Shown here: positions 32,250 to 39,429 of the stretch, in pieces
Numbering within the stretch: position 1 is the first letter of the stretch
Layout: each line of letters opens with the position of its first letter
Assembly (NCBI RefSeq): GCF_030866745.1
Contig: NZ_CP133016.1
Span: forward strand, 2,528,001 to 2,592,000
Reading direction: 5' to 3'
Source of the DNA: Sphingomonas flavescens
GTDB lineage: Bacteria; Pseudomonadota; Alphaproteobacteria; Sphingomonadales; Sphingomonadaceae
DNA: 64,000 nt
Made by a program: the position numbers and the translations under genes
The notes under the pieces: model-generated
The model's database searches: none
What the model saw: the letters and a program-made list of their open reading frames with translations, nothing else
Told to the model about the DNA's origin: nothing

Positions 32250-32609
32250 ATGCTGAAGAAAATCGCACTTGTCGCATCGGCAGCCGCACTGGTTGCCGTC
32301 CCGGCGACTGCCCAGGCCCAGCGCTATTATGGCGGTTATGCGCCGTCCTACAGCTACGGCTACAGCTATCCATCCTACGGTTATGGCTACAACAGCTATC
32401 CCAGCTACGGCTATTCGTATCCGGCCTATGGCTACAACGGATATAACCGCGGCTACGGCTATAACGGCTACGGTTACAGCAACTATGGCTACAGCAACGG
32501 CAGCAATGTCGGCGCGGCTTTGGTTGGCGGCGTGATCGGTCTGGCGATCGGTTCGGCAATTGCCGGCGATAATCATCACCATAAGCGCTACTATCGCCGC
32601 TATCGCTAA
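32250..32609 (+). CDS. Secreted Tyr/Gly-rich repeat protein
   Basis: A 119-residue precursor with a signal peptide (LKKIALVASAAALVAVPAT, cut after AQA). Residues about 25-84 are almost entirely Tyr, Gly, Ser, Pro and Asn in repeating (S/G)YGY(S/N) units, such as YSYGYSYPSYGYGYNSY. A glycine-zipper-like hydrophobic segment VGAALVGGVIGLAIGSAIAG (about 87-106) and a His/Arg-rich end (HHHKRYYRRYR) follow. Similar proteins are common in sphingomonads; the function is unknown. GAGGAG precedes the start. Confidence 0.8.
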   Translation: MLKKIALVASAAALVAVPATAQAQRYYGGYAPSYSYGYSYPSYGYGYNSYPSYGYSYPAYGYNGYNRGYGYNGYGYSNYGYSNGSNVGAALVGGVIGLAIGSAIAGDNHHHKRYYRRYR

Positions 32610-32632
32610 GCGTTAGGCAAGCGACAAAGTTG

Positions 32633-32668
32633 GCGGGCCGGGGAGCAATCCCTGGCCCGCTTTCGTTT
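32633..32668 (+). terminator. Terminator after the Tyr/Gly-rich gene
   Basis: GCGGGCC (32633-32639) pairs with GGCCCGC (32654-32660), with extra GGG/CCC pairing inside, followed by TTTCGTTT. Confidence 0.75.
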
Positions 32669-32712
32669 GCCCAGCGTGCGCACTATAGCGGCGCAAAACC
32701 GGGAGACGGAAT

Positions 32713-34119
32713 TTGTTCAAGGGCCTTCAGCCCATCATGTACGGCGGGCGCGAAGTGTGGCCGCTTGTCGAAGGCGGCAAGGGCGTCAGCGCGACCAACC
32801 ACGCCAGCAGCGGCGCCTGGGCGGCCGCCGGCGGAATCGGCACTGTTTCGGCCGTGAATGCTGACAGTTACGATCCTGAAGGACGGATCATCCCGCAAAT
32901 CTACGCCGGCATGACGCGCCGCGACCGGCATGAAGAACTGATCAAATACGCCATCGATGGCGCGGTCGCGCAGGTTCAGAAGGCCTATGACATGGCGTCC
33001 GGCAAGGGTGCCATCAACATCAACGTGCTATGGGAAATGGGCGGCGCGCAGCGCGTGCTGCAGGGCGTTCTCGAACGCACCAAGGGGCTCGTCAGCGGCG
33101 TCACCTGCGGCGCGGGCATGCCCTATAAGCTGAGCGAAATCGCGGCGTCGCACGGCGTCAGCTATCTGCCCATCATCAGCTCGGCCCGCGCGTTCAGCGC
33201 GTTGTGGAAGCGGGCTTACCACAAGGCCGCGGAATGGCTGTCCGCGGTGGTCTACGAGGATCCGTGGCTGGCCGGCGGTCACAACGGCCTCAGCAATGCG
33301 GAAGACCCGCGTCAACCGCAGGATCCCTATCCGCGCGTTGCGGCGCTGCGCCAGACGATGCGCGACAATGGCATTGCCGACAGCGTTCCGATCGTCATGG
33401 CCGGTGGTGTATGGCGGCTCGACGAGTGGGAGGACTGGATCGGCAATCCCGAGCTTGGGCAGATCGTCTTCCAGTTCGGCACCCGACCGCTGTTGACGCA
33501 GGAAAGCCCGATCCCTGCCGAGTGGAAGGCGCGGTTGATGACGCTGGAGGAGGGCGACGTGCTGCTGCACCGCTTCTCGCCGACCGGCTTCTATTCCTCC
33601 GCGGTGCGCAACCCCTTCCTGCGCAACCTCGAAGCGCGCAGCGAGCGCCAGATCGCCTTCACCAAGGAATCGATCGGCGATCACCATTTCCAGCTCGACG
33701 TTGGCATCGGCACCAAGAAGAATTTCTGGGTGACCAAGGGCGACCTGATCCACGCGCGCGAATGGTATGCCCGCGGCTATACCAACGCGATGAAGACGCC
33801 GGACGACACGCTGATCTTCGTCACGCCCGAGGAAGAAAAGCAGATCCGCGTCGACCAGGCCGAGTGCATGGGCTGCCTCAGCCAGTGCTCGTTCTCAAGC
33901 TGGGCCGATAATGAGAAGAACTCGACCGGACGCCTGGCCGACCCGCGCAGCTTCTGCATCCAGAAGACGCTGCAGGACATTGCCCACGGGGGACCGGTGG
34001 AGAACAACCTTATGTTCGCCGGCCATGCGGCGTTCCGCTTCAAGAGCGATCCCTTCTACTCGAACGGCTTCATCCCGACAGTGAAGCAGCTCGTAGACCG
34101 GATCCGAACCGGCGCCTGA
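32713..34119 (+). CDS. Nitronate monooxygenase family flavoprotein with Cys motif
   Basis: A 468-residue TIM-barrel flavoprotein of the 2-nitropropane dioxygenase family. Barrel motifs include VSATNHASSGAWAAAGGIGT, ININVLWEMGG, GVTCGAGMP and IVMAGGVWRLDEW (FMN phosphate site). Near the C-terminus is AECMGCLSQCSFSSW (about 382-396) plus a further Cys (SFCIQKTLQD), which could bind a cluster or zinc and is unusual for classical nitronate monooxygenases. The start is TTG 32713, following CGGGAGACGG. Confidence 0.85.
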   Translation: MFKGLQPIMYGGREVWPLVEGGKGVSATNHASSGAWAAAGGIGTVSAVNADSYDPEGRIIPQIYAGMTRRDRHEELIKYAIDGAVAQVQKAYDMASGKGAININVLWEMGGAQRVLQGVLERTKGLVSGVTCGAGMPYKLSEIAASHGVSYLPIISSARAFSALWKRAYHKAAEWLSAVVYEDPWLAGGHNGLSNAEDPRQPQDPYPRVAALRQTMRDNGIADSVPIVMAGGVWRLDEWEDWIGNPELGQIVFQFGTRPLLTQESPIPAEWKARLMTLEEGDVLLHRFSPTGFYSSAVRNPFLRNLEARSERQIAFTKESIGDHHFQLDVGIGTKKNFWVTKGDLIHAREWYARGYTNAMKTPDDTLIFVTPEEEKQIRVDQAECMGCLSQCSFSSWADNEKNSTGRLADPRSFCIQKTLQDIAHGGPVENNLMFAGHAAFRFKSDPFYSNGFIPTVKQLVDRIRTGA

Positions 34120-34598
34120 TGCGGGGCAGGGGGGCGCTCACTGCACTGCTGATCGTCGCCGCCGCGGCTCCCGCCGCGGCGCAGGATAAGCAGCCGCCTT
34201 ATTGGGCGTCGATCGCCAGCGGACAGGCACAGACGCGCACCGGGCCGGGCAAGAATTACCCCGCCGTCTGGCTATACCAGCGCCGCGACCTGCCGGTTCG
34301 GGTGGTCAAAAAATATGAGAACTGGCGGCTGATCCAGGACCCCGACGGGGCGCAAGGCTGGATGCTCGTGACCCTGCTCAGCGACCGGCGGACGGCGATC
34401 GTCAAGCCGGGCCAGCCGCGCGACATCCGCGTCGGCGCCTATGACACCGCCAAGGTTCAGTACCGCGCGCAGCCCGGCGTCGTTGGCCGCATCAGCAAGT
34501 GCAGCGACGGCTGGTGCCGGATCGAGGTCGGCAAGCGGGAGGGCTACATCCGCGTGTCCGACGTCTGGGGCGTCGGCGAAAATGAGGCGGTCGACTAA
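34119..34598 (+). CDS. SH3-like domain protein (periplasmic)
   Basis: A 159-residue secreted protein (signal LTALLIVAAAAPAAAQ). Two bacterial SH3-like units are visible: residues about 29-90 (TRTGPGKNYPAVWLYQRRDL, then VRVVKKYENWRLIQDPDG) and about 105-155 (VGRISKCSDGWCRIEVGKRE, then GYIRVSDVWG). The family (DUF1058/SH3_4) is thought to bind cell-wall material. Its ATG shares a base with the previous stop codon, so translation is coupled. Confidence 0.88.
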   Translation: MRGRGALTALLIVAAAAPAAAQDKQPPYWASIASGQAQTRTGPGKNYPAVWLYQRRDLPVRVVKKYENWRLIQDPDGAQGWMLVTLLSDRRTAIVKPGQPRDIRVGAYDTAKVQYRAQPGVVGRISKCSDGWCRIEVGKREGYIRVSDVWGVGENEAVD

Positions 34599-34617
34599 CC
34601 AGCAAGCAGGGGGACGC

Positions 34618-35073
34618 ATGAAGATCATTGCCGCAATCGCCACCGGAGCCCTGACCATGGCCAGTCCCGCCAACGCCGCCCCCCGACCCGCCGTCCAGCA
34701 TTACGGCAACCCGACGCTCAACGGGCAGGCGCTGCCCTTTTCCGAAGCGGTTCGCGTCGGCGACGTCCTCTATCTGTCGGGTCAGCTCGGCCGCGGCCCG
34801 GACGGCAAGCTGCCCGAAGGGATCGAGGCGCAGACGCGGCAGACGCTCGACAATATCGGCGCGACGCTGAAGCTCGCCGGCCTGACGCACGCGGATATCT
34901 TCCACTGCACCGCGATGCTCGCCGACATGAAGCTGTGGCCGGACTTCAACAAGGCGTACGTGACCTACTTCCCCGAGGGGAAGCGGCCGGCGCGGAGCGC
35001 GTTCGGCACCAGCGGCCTTGCCCTTGGCGCGCTGATCGAGCTCGAGTGCCAGGCCTACGCCGGCAAGAAGTAA
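34618..35073 (+). CDS. RidA family protein with signal peptide
   Basis: A 151-residue RidA/YjgF-type protein. The N-terminus MKIIAAIATGALTMASPANA looks like a Sec signal, so this paralogue may act in the periplasm. Family motifs are VGDVLYLSGQLG (about 43-54), TRQTLDNIGATLKLAGLTHA and RSAFGTSGLALGALIELECQ with the conserved Arg and Glu used for enamine/imine deamination. ATG 34618 has GGGGG upstream. Confidence 0.88.
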   Translation: MKIIAAIATGALTMASPANAAPRPAVQHYGNPTLNGQALPFSEAVRVGDVLYLSGQLGRGPDGKLPEGIEAQTRQTLDNIGATLKLAGLTHADIFHCTAMLADMKLWPDFNKAYVTYFPEGKRPARSAFGTSGLALGALIELECQAYAGKK

Positions 35074-35181
35074 TCCCGGATCGGGACAGTCCCGCCTAAG
35101 CAGTTGGAACGACCGCGGCGCCGACCCATTGAGTCGGTGGCGATTGCCGGGGTTCGCCCGGTTGCCGCTCAAAACCGGAAA

Positions 35182-35225
35182 GAGGCAGCGTCGGAGCGCG
35201 TAGTGGTCGCGGGGCTGCCTCTTTT
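35182..35225 (+). terminator. Hairpin terminator downstream of the RidA gene
   Basis: GAGGCAGC (35182-35189) pairs with GCTGCCTC (35214-35221), followed by TTTT. It is about 110 bp after the RidA stop. Confidence 0.7.
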
Positions 35226-35369
35226 CGCGACAAACCGCGCTTAGTGTCGCTTATTTGCGGCTCAACCCCGCGTTTTCCCGGTCCAAAACGCCTTTAATCG
35301 CGCTAATCTTCCGTGAAACATCGCCGGAAGTCCCCTCTGAACGGCGGCGTGGAACGGGCTTAAGGTCAC

Positions 35370-35406
35370 TAAGTTCACGCCGTGCGGCGCTTTTCCCGTG
35401 AACTTA
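35370..35406. repeat. Intergenic dyad element, copy 2
   Basis: TAAGTTCACG and CGTGAACTTA form a perfect 10-bp inverted repeat with a 17-nt spacer. Sequence and layout resemble 17163-17197, suggesting a dispersed genomic element or operator. Confidence 0.55.
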
Positions 35407-35522
35407 CGTCCGCAGCTGCGCGATGCCGCGACCGCTCCGGAGATCAAGCATGGCCCGCTCCGTGTAGGACAGCGGTTTTTCGCCGACCCGGATCGCCTGA
35501 GCCTGGCCTTGCCGGGAACATC

Positions 35523-35551
35523 GGAGGGGCGCTTCGGCGTCCCCCTTTTTT
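35523..35551 (+). terminator. Orphan rho-independent terminator
   Basis: GGAGGGGCGC and GCGTCCCCC pair around TTCG, followed by six T. No gene ends nearby on this strand. Confidence 0.8.
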
Positions 35552-35636
35552 GTCTGTGACAGCGGCGGTTGAGCCCCGAGCGGATTGATGCAGGTTGATT
35601 TCGGGAACGCTCGCCGCGCGCGGGCGCTGCGGGGGC

Positions 35637-35873
35637 GTGGAGAGCTTTCGCGTCACCGTGGTGGACGAGCATTTCGTTGCCGAGGACGACTTCGAGGCCG
35701 CGGACGAGCAGGCCGCGCTGGCGAAGGCTCTCCGCAGCGCGCTCGACATCGCGGCCGAGCAGGTGTCGGCGGGCAAGCCCTTCTTCGGCGCCGAGGTCAC
35801 GCTCAGCCGCGGCGAGGCGGTGCTGTCGCGGATGGTGGTGTCGGTCGGCGTCTCGCCGCTCAAGAACGGCTGA
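35637..35873 (+). CDS. Small hypothetical protein, 78 residues
   Basis: Start GTG 35637 after a GGGGG ribosome site; an upstream in-frame start (35595) is also open. The protein reads ESFRVTVVDEHFVAEDDFEA, then DEQAALAKALRSALDIAAEQ, then FGAEVTLSRGEAVLSRMV. A strand-helix-strand pattern with an Ala-rich helix resembles DUF6894-like small proteins, but the match is tentative. No signal peptide. Confidence 0.6.
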   Translation: MESFRVTVVDEHFVAEDDFEAADEQAALAKALRSALDIAAEQVSAGKPFFGAEVTLSRGEAVLSRMVVSVGVSPLKNG

Positions 35874-35882
35874 GCGCGCCTA

Positions 35883-35905
35883 GCGCCGGTTGACGCCGAG
35901 GCGGC
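35883..35905. repeat. Short repeat shared with 37177-37197, copy 1
   Basis: Contains CGGTTGACGCCGAGGCGGC. On the minus strand it encodes RLGVNRR-stop, the same ending as the broken small secreted gene at 37171. Could be a remnant of a related gene's 3' end. Confidence 0.45.
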
Positions 35906-35990
35906 GGCCCGCGTCCGGTACCGGCTCGAACGGTCTCCGCATCTCCACCGGCGCGCTACCGCCGGTCGCGGCGCGGGGTTTGAGGAGGAG

Positions 35991-36029
35991 AAACAAGACC
36001 CGGCGGGAAGGGGTGCCAACCCGCCGGGC
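35991..36029 (-). terminator. Terminator for the Gly/Gln/Tyr-rich gene
   Basis: On the minus strand CCCGGCGGG and CCGCCGGG pair, followed by TCTTGTTT. It is about 45 bp after the stop at 36072. Confidence 0.65.
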
Positions 36030-36071
36030 CGAGGCGCGCCGCGAACGGGCGCCTAACCGATCGACGCCCTG

Positions 36072-36698
36072 TTAGCGGTTCCAGCCGTTGTTGCGGCCGA
36101 TGCGGACGTTGGTCACCGCGCCGCGATAATCGACGTTGCAGCGGAAGCTGACGTCGCCCTGGGCATAGGCCTGGTTCCGGTACTGATTGCCGTACTGCCC
36201 GCCATAGCCGCCGCCCGAGCTCATCATGCCCGATACGCGCAGGCCATTGCCGCGGCGCTCGACATTGGTGATCGAGGTGACGCGCATCGCGCCCATCCGA
36301 TTGTAGCCCTGCTGGCGACCGTAGCGCGGGTCGTACTGCTGCTGACCGTAGCCCCCGCCATATTGGGTCATCGCCTGGCTCATCGCCGCGGTGGAGCACT
36401 GGCGCACGGCCTGGCGGTCGGTGACGCTGTAGCGGCTGCCGAGCAGCTGATCGATGACGTCGGTGATCGGGTTGCCGGTGCTGTAGCCCGGCTGGCCATA
36501 GGTCTGTTGCCCGTAGCCCTGTTGATAGCCCGGCTGGCCATAGCCCGCTTGCGGATTGTAGCCCGGCTGGCCCGGATAGGGCTGCGGCACCGATTGCGGG
36601 TAGGCGGGCTGGGCATAGCCGTAGCCCTGCGCCGCGAGCGGAGCGGACAAGCCGCCGATCGCCGCCGCGGCGGCGAGGTAGGGGGTGAAACGGGTCAT
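36072..36698 (-). CDS. Secreted Gly/Gln/Tyr-rich hypothetical protein
   Basis: A 208-residue precursor. The signal is FTPYLAAAAAIGGLSAPLAA. Residues about 24-75 are low-complexity repeats such as GQPGYNPQAGYGQPGYQQGY. A more ordinary C-terminal domain follows, with RQAVRQCSTAAMSQAMTQYG and DVSFRCNVDYRGAVTNVRIG, the latter resembling the end of many small sphingomonad secreted proteins. ATG 36698 has GAGGAA upstream; an open frame extends further but lacks support. Confidence 0.72.
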   Translation of the reverse strand: MTRFTPYLAAAAAIGGLSAPLAAQGYGYAQPAYPQSVPQPYPGQPGYNPQAGYGQPGYQQGYGQQTYGQPGYSTGNPITDVIDQLLGSRYSVTDRQAVRQCSTAAMSQAMTQYGGGYGQQQYDPRYGRQQGYNRMGAMRVTSITNVERRGNGLRVSGMMSSGGGYGGQYGNQYRNQAYAQGDVSFRCNVDYRGAVTNVRIGRNNGWNR

Positions 36699-36955
36699 GG
36701 GGAAATTCCTCGGTCCCACGCGGAAAGTGCCGCTGAGTTCAGGGGTAGAACGCGCCCTCAGCCAATAAGACCCATGAATATGAGATAACGAGCCACAGGA
36801 TCGCCGGGCGCAGGGGATCGATTGCAAGGCAGTCGATGGCGGCGCGTTTGGTGCTGCGGCCGTAGGGCAGGGCGAAGACAGCAGCGCTCCAGGATTGGAG
36901 AGCACGAGCGGCGGGTGTATGATCCGTGCCCGTGCCGCATCGAAGGAGTGACACC

Positions 36956-37129
36956 ATGGGAAACACCGCCAGTGACCGCCGCACCGTCGCCGCCAGCGAC
37001 CCCAGCGAAGTGCGCTATTTCGGCAAGAAGCACGGCCTCACCGACGACGAGGTCAAGGCGCTGATCAAGCAGCACGGCAACGACCGCAAGACGCTCGAGG
37101 CCGCCGTCGCGGCGAGCAGGCCCGCCTAG
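36956..37129 (+). CDS. DUF3606 family small protein
   Basis: A 57-residue protein starting at ATG 36956 after GGAG. The core EVRYFGKKHGLTDDEVKALI plus KQHGNDRKTLEAAV matches the DUF3606 family (small stress-associated proteins with a helix-loop-helix). The N-terminus is Ser/Asp/Arg-rich. Function unknown. Confidence 0.82.
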   Translation: MGNTASDRRTVAASDPSEVRYFGKKHGLTDDEVKALIKQHGNDRKTLEAAVAASRPA

Positions 37130-37170
37130 CGACGGACACGCCGGCCGGCTTTTAGCCGGTCGCTACCGCA

Positions 37171-37477
37171 TTACCTGCGGTTGACGCCGAGGCGGCCTTC
37201 GCCGTCGGTGATGGCGGCGCGCCGCGTGCGGCGGTCGTAGGCGCAGAGCTTCACGTCGATGACGTTGCCGCGGTCAGACGATGCGCAGCTCGACCGGGAC
37301 GGTGTCCGGGAAGCTCGCCGTGTCGCCGACGATCTTCTTCTGCTTGAGGTCGACCATCGACAGGCAGGCGCGGTTCACGGCGCGGTTCATCGACGCCCAG
37401 GCCTGCGGCGTGCTGGCGCCGGCGGCTGAGCCGGCGAGCATTGCGGCGGCGGCGAGAAGCAGGCGGGTGGAGGGCAT
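37171..37477 (-). pseudogene. Small secreted protein gene interrupted by a +1 frameshift at a TGA
   Basis: From ATG 37477 the frame reads a signal peptide (STRLLLAAAAMLAGSAAG) and QAWASMNRAVNRACLSMVDL, VGDTASFPDTVPVELRIV, then TGA at 37276-37274. Skipping the T at 37276 continues D-R-G-N-V-I-D-V-K-L-C-A-Y-D-R-R-T-R-R to a TAA at 37173-37171, ending RLGVNRR. The downstream part, with LCAYDRRTRR, looks like the true C-terminus of this secreted family. The site GTC-TGA-C is reminiscent of the prfB frameshift signal, but a simple one-base insertion is more likely. Confidence 0.6.
37177..37197. repeat. Short repeat shared with 35883-35905, copy 2
   Basis: Contains CGGTTGACGCCGAGGCGGC. It encodes RLGVNRR at the end of the interrupted gene on the minus strand. 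Confidence 0.45.
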
Positions 37478-37580
37478 GCGGCATCTCCCGCCAAAAGGGC
37501 AACGCTCTGAGAGATGCAGGGAGTACGTCTGTAGGGGTCCACAGAGTTCGGTGGGTCCGACGTTTGGAAACCTGGAGGGC

Positions 37581-38339
37581 TTATAGATTGATCTTGGGCA
37601 GTACATCTTCTTCGACCCGCGTCGACCCAAGGGGCGAAAGCGAGACTAGTTTGTTCGAGGGGTCGTATTCAAGCAGCCTAACCCGGTGAGCTTTTCGCAG
37701 AATATCGCGTCGATAAACCGTCGCATTGGAGTGCTCTAGATCTGCGACGAGATCGGCTTCCGCAACGGGATCTGCAGACGAATAAAGAAGAACGAGCGTC
37801 TTCTCCAGCATGGTCAGGCTTGTTGCCAAGACTCGGCGCCGGACGCCTGTCTCCCAAACCAACGGCATCTGTCTTTCGGATATCGCCTCGACCAGATTCT
37901 GCGCCTCGTCGATCGACACTCCGTAGAACAGCCTAATCAGTTCCGACACAACCCACTTGCTCATGTGCAGGACGCACACTGAGTCCATGTGATTTGGGTC
38001 GACATCACCCCCGATGTGGCCGACGCTTCTGCTGTTCCGAATGTCATAAAGCGGAATCAAAATGCTTGGGATCAGCAGACGGACCGATCGGCCGAAGGAT
38101 GAATTTGCCTTTTCGAGGTCAAGGCATGCTTGCCTGAAATTGGACGGCTTACCTGGCTTTGGCGAAAAGCAGCCGTCTACATGGCCCTTCAAAATTGAGT
38201 AAGCGACCTCGCATAGCTTTCCGCCATTAAGTTCGGCTGGTTCCCACCTTCGTTCCCTGAAGTTTCGCTCAATCTCGCGGTACTTCGCAAACAGCTCGTC
38301 TTCGAAGTTATTAGGAATTCCATTCAGATAATACGTCAT
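37581..38339 (-). CDS. Cassette protein 3: HEPN-like motif plus winged-helix-like C-terminus, unrecognised
   Basis: A 252-residue protein in an AT-richer stretch. The N-terminal region has RNFRERRWEPAELNGGKLCE and a helix-rich segment ending IPLYDIRNSRSVGHIGGDVD (about 94-113). RNSRSVGH is an R-x6-H, compatible with the HEPN ribonuclease motif with a polar residue after Arg. DPNHMDSVCVLHMSKWVVSE and a C-terminal winged-helix-like part (VYRRDILRKAHRVRLLEYD) follow. It overlaps gene 2 by 4 bp. Function is not known; HEPN is inference. Confidence 0.62.
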   Translation of the reverse strand: MTYYLNGIPNNFEDELFAKYREIERNFRERRWEPAELNGGKLCEVAYSILKGHVDGCFSPKPGKPSNFRQACLDLEKANSSFGRSVRLLIPSILIPLYDIRNSRSVGHIGGDVDPNHMDSVCVLHMSKWVVSELIRLFYGVSIDEAQNLVEAISERQMPLVWETGVRRRVLATSLTMLEKTLVLLYSSADPVAEADLVADLEHSNATVYRRDILRKAHRVRLLEYDPSNKLVSLSPLGSTRVEEDVLPKINL

Positions 38340-38890
38340 CTTGCTGCCTTCGCCGGCAGTCCGTGTTCAATTAGATTCTCCCCCATCGAAGTAACCTTGA
38401 TTTCTTCGGCATCGGCAGTGTCCAGCCAACCCTTTGAACCAGCCTGTTGCAGAGTGTTTTTAAGGTCTGATGGAATGGGCCATCCTAAAGTCTTGAAGAA
38501 TGTATACACCGCCGAGACTGTTATTTTATCAAGCTCCAACACATCACGCAGGTAGTAAACAGCGACGACACACTTCTGCATTACGTTTGAAGGAGTTTTC
38601 TCTGATGCAAACTGCGCTGCTGACTTCTTGCCCGATGGAGAAAGGTTGAGACTTTTATCCATCGAGATGATCGACTTAATCTTCGGCCTTTTCCCTGACT
38701 TTTGAATAGATTTAGACTTTGGAGCCGATGTTGGACTGCTCGTTGGGTTGCTAGACATGCTTGGGTGCACGGCAGTGCCCGCGCCAGATCCAAACTTAGC
38801 ATTCAGCCAAGCAAGAACCCGGTCTCTTTCGTCAGTCGAGAGTTTCTCTAACTTCTCAGAAATCGCTTTGAGTGCGTCTAACTCGTCCAC
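38336..38890 (-). CDS. Cassette protein 2: winged-helix-like hypothetical protein
   Basis: A 184-residue protein with an acidic helical start (MDELDALKAISEKLEKLSTD), a Ser/Pro/Lys-rich linker (SSPTSAPKSKSIQKSGKRP, about 51-69) and a compact C-terminal half: MQKCVVAVYYLRDVLELDKI, TVSAVYTFFKTLGWPIPSDL, GSKGWLDTADAEEIKVTSMG. The latter is helix-turn-helix-wing in character, likely nucleic-acid binding. It overlaps gene 3 and follows gene 1 by about 20 bp. Family not recognised. Confidence 0.62.
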   Translation of the reverse strand: MDELDALKAISEKLEKLSTDERDRVLAWLNAKFGSGAGTAVHPSMSSNPTSSPTSAPKSKSIQKSGKRPKIKSIISMDKSLNLSPSGKKSAAQFASEKTPSNVMQKCVVAVYYLRDVLELDKITVSAVYTFFKTLGWPIPSDLKNTLQQAGSKGWLDTADAEEIKVTSMGENLIEHGLPAKAAR

Positions 38891-38910
38891 GCGCCCACCC
38901 CTCCAGACGT

Positions 38911-39369
38911 CTATTCTGAATGTCCGAGTGCCTTCAGCCCTTCGGGTGTGATGAAGAAACCATCCGCGGCTTTCTCACAAAAGCCCTTCGACACATTTAG
39001 ATTCAGCGAGTCGGCCGGATTGCTCAGCTTCTTCTGATGGTTTTCCTGCAAGGCCTTACTCACAAGAGCAGTTTTGAGGTTCTTTTCACCTTTGAGACGC
39101 AGCCAATCTGCAGTTGCTAAGAAGCGCTGAACTTGATTGGTTTCCCCGCCTTTCTCTTTTATGTAGGAAGCAAGAGATCCGACGATCTTCGCAGAGTTCT
39201 TACTTGGTTGTCCCGCTTCGTCGATTGCTGCTGCAGGTACGGAAGCGACCTTACCCAGTTCGGGAAGCTTCGACACTACGAACTCAAGTTGCTTCGCAAT
39301 CCAGACTTCGCTTCCTTGTGCTGAGAACTTGAGACTGCCAAGCTCGAACTGCACGCTAGAGTCGGTCAT
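38911..39369 (-). CDS. Cassette protein 1: hypothetical protein with C-terminal winged-helix-like domain
   Basis: A 152-residue protein. The N-terminus SVQFELGSLKFSAQGSEVWI and AKQLEFVVSKLPELG form a small strand-helix unit. From residue about 70, SLASYIKEKGGETNQVQRFL and ATADWLRLKGEKNLKTALVS, then KALQENHQKKLSNPADSLNL and FCEKAADGFFITPEGLKALG, look like a winged helix. It is the first gene of the three and its start codon directly follows an inverted repeat (39370-39396). Codon use is AT-richer than flanking genes. Confidence 0.62.
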   Translation of the reverse strand: MTDSSVQFELGSLKFSAQGSEVWIAKQLEFVVSKLPELGKVASVPAAAIDEAGQPSKNSAKIVGSLASYIKEKGGETNQVQRFLATADWLRLKGEKNLKTALVSKALQENHQKKLSNPADSLNLNVSKGFCEKAADGFFITPEGLKALGHSE

Positions 39370-39396
39370 TTATCCCCCTTTATTCGGCGGGGATAA
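39370..39396 (-). promoter_or_regulatory. Inverted repeat overlapping the ribosome site of the cassette
   Basis: TTATCCCC and GGGGATAA form a perfect 8-bp dyad (11-nt spacer) immediately before the ATG of cassette gene 1. On the transcript, the downstream arm includes the GGGGG ribosome site. It can be an operator for an encoded winged-helix protein or a hairpin that hides the ribosome site. Confidence 0.6.
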
Positions 39397-39429
39397 TGTG
39401 CCGCGTAACCTTTAGCTAATCAACAATAC

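Larger units (their letters stand above)
35074..35636. other. 563-bp intergenic region with two terminators and a dyad, no gene seen
   Basis: No supportable protein gene. The stretch contains a hairpin terminator at 35182-35225, a 10-bp perfect dyad at 35370-35406 and a second strong terminator at 35523-35551. A transcript ending at the second terminator without a gene before it would be a small RNA; none could be named. Confidence 0.45.

Noticed and set aside
38080..39300. Search for a CRISPR array or transposase inside the AT-rich segment
   Set aside because: No regularly spaced repeats, terminal inverted repeats or transposase motifs were visible.
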